This document shows, in pieces, positions 60,234 through 64,000 of a DNA stretch of 64,000 nt. A program made the position numbers and the translations under genes. The DNA comes from Brevibacillus_H sp041920465 (GTDB lineage: Bacteria; Bacillota; Bacilli; Brevibacillales; Brevibacillaceae). How positions within the stretch are numbered: position 1 is the stretch's first letter; the number at the start of each line of letters is the position of its first letter. Location: NCBI GenBank assembly GCA_041920465.1, contig JBHGXW010000049.1, positions 1 through 64,000 of the forward strand, given 5' to 3'. The notes under the pieces are model-generated. The model was given only the letters and a program-made list of their open reading frames with translations, had not been told where the DNA came from and searched no databases.

Positions 60234-60259
60234 AAAAAAGCGCTGAGCCAGCGCTTTTT
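60234..60259 (-). terminator. Terminator of the Cys/His-rich protein gene
   Basis: AAAAAGCGCT/AGCGCTTTTT with a five-base loop is followed by T on the minus side. It lies about ten bases after the stop. Confidence 0.85.
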
Positions 60260-60268
60260 GTCAGATCT

Positions 60269-60505
60269 TCAATAATGACCGTCCATATCATAACCCATCA
60301 TGTAACCGTCATGTCCACAGTGGCCGTGGTGACCGTAGTGCATCGAGGAAGAAGAAGAGTCGTATCCGCCATGTCCGTAATAGTCATGGCATTTCTTTTT
60401 GTAATAAGGAACCATGCAGCAAACTTTTTTGTAGTACTTTTTCTTACAGCATTTCTTGCAATGGCATTTTGTATGGCAATGATGCTTTTTGCAACCGCAA
60501 CTCAC
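60269..60505 (-). CDS. Cys/His/Lys-rich small protein, coat-protein-like
   Basis: The product is 78 residues from GTG 60505 (AAGGGGG eight bases upstream; an in-frame GTG three codons earlier lies in the site). The first 30 residues are dense in Cys, Lys and His (CGCKKHHCHTKCHCKKCCKK); the second half is Gly/His/Tyr/Ser-rich (YGHGGYDSSSSSMHYGHHGH). Such composition is common in spore coat or crust proteins and in metal-holding peptides. No family can be named with certainty. Confidence 0.6.
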   Translation of the reverse strand: MSCGCKKHHCHTKCHCKKCCKKKYYKKVCCMVPYYKKKCHDYYGHGGYDSSSSSMHYGHHGHCGHDGYMMGYDMDGHY

Positions 60506-60624
60506 TCGCTTCACCCCCTTGTAACTGGTACATTACAGGGTATGAAGGCAGTACAGATGGTGACTGGTACATACGACTATCCTGCTTGAAAAATAAGCGA
60601 TTGTCACGGATGCCTGGCAAGAGC

Positions 60625-61536
60625 TTACACCTGCTCTGTTAAGCCGGTCAATGACTTTTCAGTGCTTTTTCGCCGTTCGGCCCAGAATACCCCGATGAGA
60701 ATAAAGCTTCCCCCCAGGACGGTACGCCAGGTAACGGATTCATTCAATAAGAATATGGCGGTTAGGACACTGACCAGCGGCAGCGTGTTCAGGTATACCC
60801 CGGCGCTGGCGGCTGAGACTGATTCCAGCGCTTTGTTCCACAACCAGTAGGCGGCAATTGTCGGGCCTAGCACCAGAAAGGCGAGACTAAGCGACGTTTT
60901 GGCTGACAAATCAGGAAGTCCGACCAGCCATGTCTCGATTGCCGCGAAGGGCAAAAGCATCAATGCACCCAACATCAGCGTTAGCGCGGTAAATAATTCG
61001 CTCGGCAATTCTACCTCTTCTTGCGGCCGTTTCATCTGAACCACATAGATGGCCCAAACCAGGCAGCTGGCCAGCACCAGTATGTCTCCCAAAAGCGAAC
61101 TGCCGTTATTTTCGTTCGACTGCAGCGAGATGACGACCACTCCGACAAGCCCGAGCAGAAGTCCGATCCATTGCGGCAGGCGAATCCGTTCTTTCAGATA
61201 AACCGCAGCAAGAATGATTGTAAACAGCGGCAAAGAAGCAGACAAAATACTGGCGTTAACCCCGCTGGTGAGCGAGATGCCGTAATAACTGAATAAAAAG
61301 TAGCCGGATACGCCGGTAAACGACAAGGTGTTCAACCGCTTCCACGGGATACTCAGTTTCCCTCTTGTTTTGCTCGCCCTCATCCAGGTAAACGGAACAA
61401 ACAGCAAGCTGGCCAAAAACAACCGCAAAAACGTAAGTGTAAACGGGTGGATGGACTCCATCGCCCATTTCGTTGGAGCTATCGTCATTCCCCACAATGC
61501 AACCGACAGAATCAACATCCCAAACGCTTTGTTCAC
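60625..61536 (-). CDS. EamA/DMT-family transporter
   Basis: The product is 303 residues with ten hydrophobic helices in two EamA repeats: LILSVALWGMTIAPTKWAME with FLRLFLASLLFVPFTW in the first, VLASCLVWAIYVVQMKRPQE in the second. The second repeat ends LNESVTWRTVLGGSFILIGV. These proteins usually export amino acids or related metabolites. It lies 14 bases after the GntR regulator, which likely controls it. Confidence 0.9.
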   Translation of the reverse strand: MNKAFGMLILSVALWGMTIAPTKWAMESIHPFTLTFLRLFLASLLFVPFTWMRASKTRGKLSIPWKRLNTLSFTGVSGYFLFSYYGISLTSGVNASILSASLPLFTIILAAVYLKERIRLPQWIGLLLGLVGVVVISLQSNENNGSSLLGDILVLASCLVWAIYVVQMKRPQEEVELPSELFTALTLMLGALMLLPFAAIETWLVGLPDLSAKTSLSLAFLVLGPTIAAYWLWNKALESVSAASAGVYLNTLPLVSVLTAIFLLNESVTWRTVLGGSFILIGVFWAERRKSTEKSLTGLTEQV

Positions 61537-61550
61537 GCCAACTCTCCTTT

Positions 61551-62495
61551 CTACTGTGCCACCATTTTTCTAAGTTCGGTAATTCCGTGATGGTCCGGTA
61601 TTTCTCTGAATTCTTTCACTTTGGGCAATGTTAAGAGATGCGGACGTGTCATATAACCCGGCTTGGAAATATAAACAACGTCACAATCGGCGATTAATTC
61701 GAACACATCGGGATGGTTGGCTTCAATCGTGCGAATGTTTAAATGTTTGATCCCGGCATTGTGCAGATCGTCAATCATGCCCTCCGCTCCCCGGGTGGTC
61801 GCGCAGATTAAACCCACCTTGGTGTGGCGGGGATACGCATCAATCTCCGGTATAACCACGGTCGGATCGGGAATAAAGTCAAGTCCGACAACCGGCGGGG
61901 CTTCGCGGGGCAATGCTTGCATCAGGTTCTGGCTGACTGACGGGTGTGTTACGATTGCCTTATACTCTTGCAAAAAGCTGTTATCCTGCCCTAGCCGCTC
62001 CCAGAATACTTCCAGCGTCCAGCCTTCCACCATCACGCTCGGCAGGTGGTATTGAACCAAACGGCAGTATTCCGCCAATTCCAGTTCGGTAAATCGCAGA
62101 AAGAGGACAGGCAGATGGCTGATCTCTTTCATCACCACAGAAAGAACCCGGTTAAATTCGTCCATCGTATAGCCCATCGCCTTTACTTTGTGAAGGGTTT
62201 CTTTCGCCAGTAAGGTTAAATGCGCGGGATTACGCGTAAGGAGAGGGTCATTCACCACATTGCTTACCGTTGTCCCCCGTCCCTGCCTTGAATCGACCAA
62301 ACCCTCCTGCTGCATCCGCAGATATACGCTGCGCACGGTATTGTAATTGACGTGCAGGCGGGAAGCTAACTCGCGGACCGTCGGCAGTTGGGAATGTGGA
62401 GGCAATTCACCGCTTCTGATCAAAGAGGCAATCTGCTGATAAATCTGCTCATGAAACGAGACGGATGATTCTTTCTGTAATGTAATCCGCAACAT
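61551..62495 (-). CDS. GntR-family transcriptional regulator with large C-terminal domain
   Basis: The product is 314 residues from ATG 62495 (AGGAGG nine bases upstream; the open frame continues upstream without a ribosome site). Residues 1-75 are a GntR winged helix with SFHEQIYQQIASLIRSGELP and LPTVRELASRLHVNYNTVRS. The remaining 240 residues form a ligand-sensing-like domain, unlike the short YhcF type or the aminotransferase fold of MocR. It ends with VGLICATTRGAEGMIDDLHN. The effector is not known; position suggests control of the EamA exporter. Confidence 0.9.
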   Translation of the reverse strand: MLRITLQKESSVSFHEQIYQQIASLIRSGELPPHSQLPTVRELASRLHVNYNTVRSVYLRMQQEGLVDSRQGRGTTVSNVVNDPLLTRNPAHLTLLAKETLHKVKAMGYTMDEFNRVLSVVMKEISHLPVLFLRFTELELAEYCRLVQYHLPSVMVEGWTLEVFWERLGQDNSFLQEYKAIVTHPSVSQNLMQALPREAPPVVGLDFIPDPTVVIPEIDAYPRHTKVGLICATTRGAEGMIDDLHNAGIKHLNIRTIEANHPDVFELIADCDVVYISKPGYMTRPHLLTLPKVKEFREIPDHHGITELRKMVAQ

Positions 62496-62631
62496 GCAAG
62501 AAATCCTCCTACAATCATTTGATTTCAATAGTATATCAATAAGGAAAATTTCGTCAATTAGAAAATGCGGGATGAGCTTGCCTCGCCTGGACAAACTAGC
62601 AGTAGCACGGAATGCGAGGTGAATCAGCAAC

Positions 62632-62802
62632 ATGGGAGAACAAAGCCGCTTTAAAGAAGGAGAGAAATCACCGAAAAATGCCGTCTATATGGAAATCGGT
62701 GAAAGTGGTTCGAGCGTACAGGATCCCTTGATTATCGAACTGCGAAGGGGTGAGAGATTTCCTGCCACCCGTAACAAAAACCGCGTCTGGACACAAAAAT
62801 AA
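62632..62802 (+). CDS. YjzC-like small protein
   Basis: The product is 56 residues from ATG 62632 (GAGGTGA ahead). The pattern QSRFKEGEKSPKNAVYMEIG, ESGSSVQDPLIIELRRGERF and then PATRNKNRVW matches the YjzC family of Bacillales. No function is known. A terminator follows directly. Confidence 0.75.
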   Translation: MGEQSRFKEGEKSPKNAVYMEIGESGSSVQDPLIIELRRGERFPATRNKNRVWTQK

Positions 62803-62830
62803 GGACCAAGCAGAATGGCTTGGTCTTTTC
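62803..62830 (+). terminator. Terminator after the YjzC-like gene
   Basis: GGACCAAGC with GGCTTGGTC and a five-base loop is followed by TTTTCG. It begins at the stop codon of the YjzC-like gene. Confidence 0.8.
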
Positions 62831-62846
62831 GTTCATGGACGAATTT

Positions 62847-63080
62847 TTAATCGTCCTCCCCGTCATCCTCGTCATCCTCGTCTGTTACATAGGTGATTGT
62901 CACTCCGAGGCTTTGCAAGAGGGCAAGAACTTCCTTGTTCAGCTCTTCATCGTACAACAGCCCCAAACTTTCCACCAGTTCCAGTTCTTCCAGATCCCCG
63001 TTTTCCGCATCCTCGATCAATTCCAAAATATCATCCAAGCCTTTTTGTTCCAAAACGGCAATGATTTCTTCTCTGGTCAT
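62847..63080 (-). CDS. Small acidic protein, resembling sigma-70 region 1.1
   Basis: The product is 77 residues with AAAGGAATGTG before ATG 63080. It is very acidic, with few basic residues. The pattern YDEELNKEVLALLQSLGVTI then TYVTDEDDEDDGE resembles region 1.1 of primary sigma factors (helices followed by an acidic tail, and GVTITYV in the place of GIEVVEE). Region 1.1 imitates DNA in the polymerase cleft. The likeness is weak and comes from pattern only. Confidence 0.55.
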   Translation of the reverse strand: MTREEIIAVLEQKGLDDILELIEDAENGDLEELELVESLGLLYDEELNKEVLALLQSLGVTITYVTDEDDEDDGEDD

Positions 63081-63170
63081 GTTATCCGCACATTCCTTTC
63101 ATTTCTGCTTTGAATAATTGCTTGTCCATCTTTTATAATAAATGAATTATTGGAAAAACAGGAGACTTAA

Positions 63171-63698
63171 ATGATTATGTACCCACTGCCCTTTATTGAT
63201 TTTCTTGCCCACTTCCACGGAGACCGCGACTATTTTGAATGTCATGAAATCTTGGAGGAGTTTTGGAAGAGCCAGCCTGCCCCGGAGCCGATTTGGGAAG
63301 GGTTGATTCAAATTGCCGTCGGTTTATACCATCATCGCCGGAACAACTTCGCAGGCGCCCAAAAAATGATTAACGGATCAATCTCCATACTCAGGCAGAA
63401 CAAGGAGCAGGTAACAGCGTTAGGGCTGGATGCCGAAAAATTGCTTAACCTGCTTGAGACGCGCCTGTCAGCGATCCAGGCAAACCAGACGTATCAAAGC
63501 ATCAATCTGCCGATTACCGACGTGGGACTGCTTCAACTGTGCCAGAAACGATGTGCTGAAATGGGAAAAGAGTTCGGCGAAGCGAGCGACTGTTCCAACC
63601 TGTTCCTGATTGATAAACACAAGCTGCGCGACAGGAGCAGCATAATCGCCGAACGCAACAGGCGGCTGGAAGAGAAACGTCGAAGAAAAACCGAATAG
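63171..63698 (+). CDS. DUF309 family protein
   Basis: The product is 175 residues from ATG 63171 (GGAGACTTAA before). The family motif FHGDRDYFECHEILEEFWK lies at residues 15-33, followed by WEGLIQIAVGLYHHRRNNFA and GAQKMI, a conserved all-helical domain with His and Glu that could hold a metal. The C-terminal part (from 105) is a charged extension ending RRLEEKRRRKTE, longer than usual. The function is unknown. Confidence 0.85.
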   Translation: MIMYPLPFIDFLAHFHGDRDYFECHEILEEFWKSQPAPEPIWEGLIQIAVGLYHHRRNNFAGAQKMINGSISILRQNKEQVTALGLDAEKLLNLLETRLSAIQANQTYQSINLPITDVGLLQLCQKRCAEMGKEFGEASDCSNLFLIDKHKLRDRSSIIAERNRRLEEKRRRKTE

Positions 63699-63727
63699 TT
63701 CCCGCGTCTTCCAAGCGGTCCATATTC

Positions 63728-64000
63728 TCACTTTCCTTCCATTACCCAGTTAAGCAGCGATACCATAAGGCCAAGGTCGACCAGCAAATGGCTGAGCCAA
63801 GCAGCCAGCATGCCTTGGTAGGCTCTGGTCAGGACAGCCCAAAAGCAGCCGATCCCCCAAGCTAAGAGAGCGACGATGATCCCCCACTTCCAGCCAAACA
63901 GCGCAACGCCTATCAACAGGTGATACGAACAAAAGAAGAAGCTGCTTAACAAGACCGCCCGTCTCCACGGTACATAACGGCAAAGCCTCGGCAGCATAAA
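63728..64000 (-). CDS. CPBP-type intramembrane protease-like protein, C-terminal part (partial)
   Basis: The frame enters from the right edge. It carries hydrophobic helices with FFFCSYHLLIGVALFGW, LAWGIGCFWAVLTRAYQGML and AAWLSHLLVDLGLMV. The spaced histidines, SYH and SHLLVD, fit motifs 2 and 3 of the CPBP (Abi/CAAX-protease) family. The EExxxR motif would lie outside the window, so activity cannot be judged. Confidence 0.65.
   Translation of the reverse strand, partial: FMLPRLCRYVPWRRAVLLSSFFFCSYHLLIGVALFGWKWGIIVALLAWGIGCFWAVLTRAYQGMLAAWLSHLLVDLGLMVSLLNWVMEGK

Noticed and set aside
1..64000. CRISPR arrays, tRNA or rRNA genes
   Set aside because: No regularly spaced repeats, tRNA cloverleaf or rRNA sequence was recognised on either strand.

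Overview
The window looks like chromosome from an endospore-forming member of the Bacillales. The evidence is a core block in the B. subtilis order (rqcH, yicC, remA, gmk, rpoZ, coaBC, priA, def, fmt, rsmB, rlmN, stp, prkC, rsgA, rpe, thiN, spoVM, rpmB, asp23, fakA, sdaAB, sdaAA, recG), together with spoVM, cotJ genes, LexA boxes of the Bacillus type, strong AGGAGG ribosome sites and U-rich hairpin terminators. The gene style recalls Brevibacillus, Effusibacillus or similar lineages, but the genus cannot be fixed from this sequence alone.

Positions 1-15.4 kb are an accessory, partly decayed region. It holds IS3, IS256 and IS4 remnants, a group II intron maturase remnant fused to another coding sequence, frameshifted secF and phosphoesterase genes, a truncated orphan coding fragment, a type I holin-like toxin, and a large AT-rich gene for a stand-alone CHAT (caspase-like) protease. 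Intact functions in this arm are a COG4705 membrane protein, a PAP2 phosphatase, and a leftward operon (secreted protein, ABC ATPase, ABC permease, histidine kinase, OmpR-type regulator). Three direct repeats spaced 11 bp sit immediately upstream of that operon's apparent promoter. A PemK/MazF-like toxin-antitoxin pair follows, with its toxin start out of frame.

Positions 15.4-21.6 kb carry a spore-coat cotJ cluster in an unusual order (cotJB-cotJC-cotJA), a small unknown gene, an SOS-type operon (Y-family polymerase, unknown protein, YolD-like) under two LexA-like boxes, a rightward lipoprotein gene and a pilin-like gene. From 21.6 to 30.2 kb, leftward core genes run recG, sdaAA, sdaAB, degV/fakB, fakA and asp23, with rpmB on the opposite strand. 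They are followed by spoVM, an unnamed 58-residue membrane protein and thiN.

Between thiN and rpe, which are adjacent in B. subtilis, lies about 7 kb of extra material (30.2-37.5 kb). It holds a glutamine/polar amino-acid ABC importer, an M20 peptidase, a cadmium/zinc efflux P-type ATPase with its CadC repressor and palindromic operator, and several small membrane proteins. The core block then resumes leftward from yicC (51.9 kb) to rpe (37.6 kb), with many 1-8 base start/stop overlaps that imply translational coupling. It joins translation (gmk, def, fmt, rsmB, rlmN), replication restart (priA), CoA synthesis (coaBC) and the PrkC/Stp/RsgA ribosome and cell-wall signalling module.

Right of the core, reading rightward, are rqcH, a DUF2512 membrane protein, a Gln/Gly-rich protein and a secreted foldase with copper-amine-oxidase-N-type repeats fused to a parvulin domain. 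A leftward RNA with the closing stem, promoter and terminator expected of 6S RNA follows. Beyond it are an acyl-CoA ligase/enoyl-CoA hydratase/CoA-transferase operon, a Cys/His/Lys-rich coat-like protein, an EamA exporter with a GntR-type regulator, a YjzC-like protein, a small acidic protein, a DUF309 protein and a truncated CPBP-type membrane protein.
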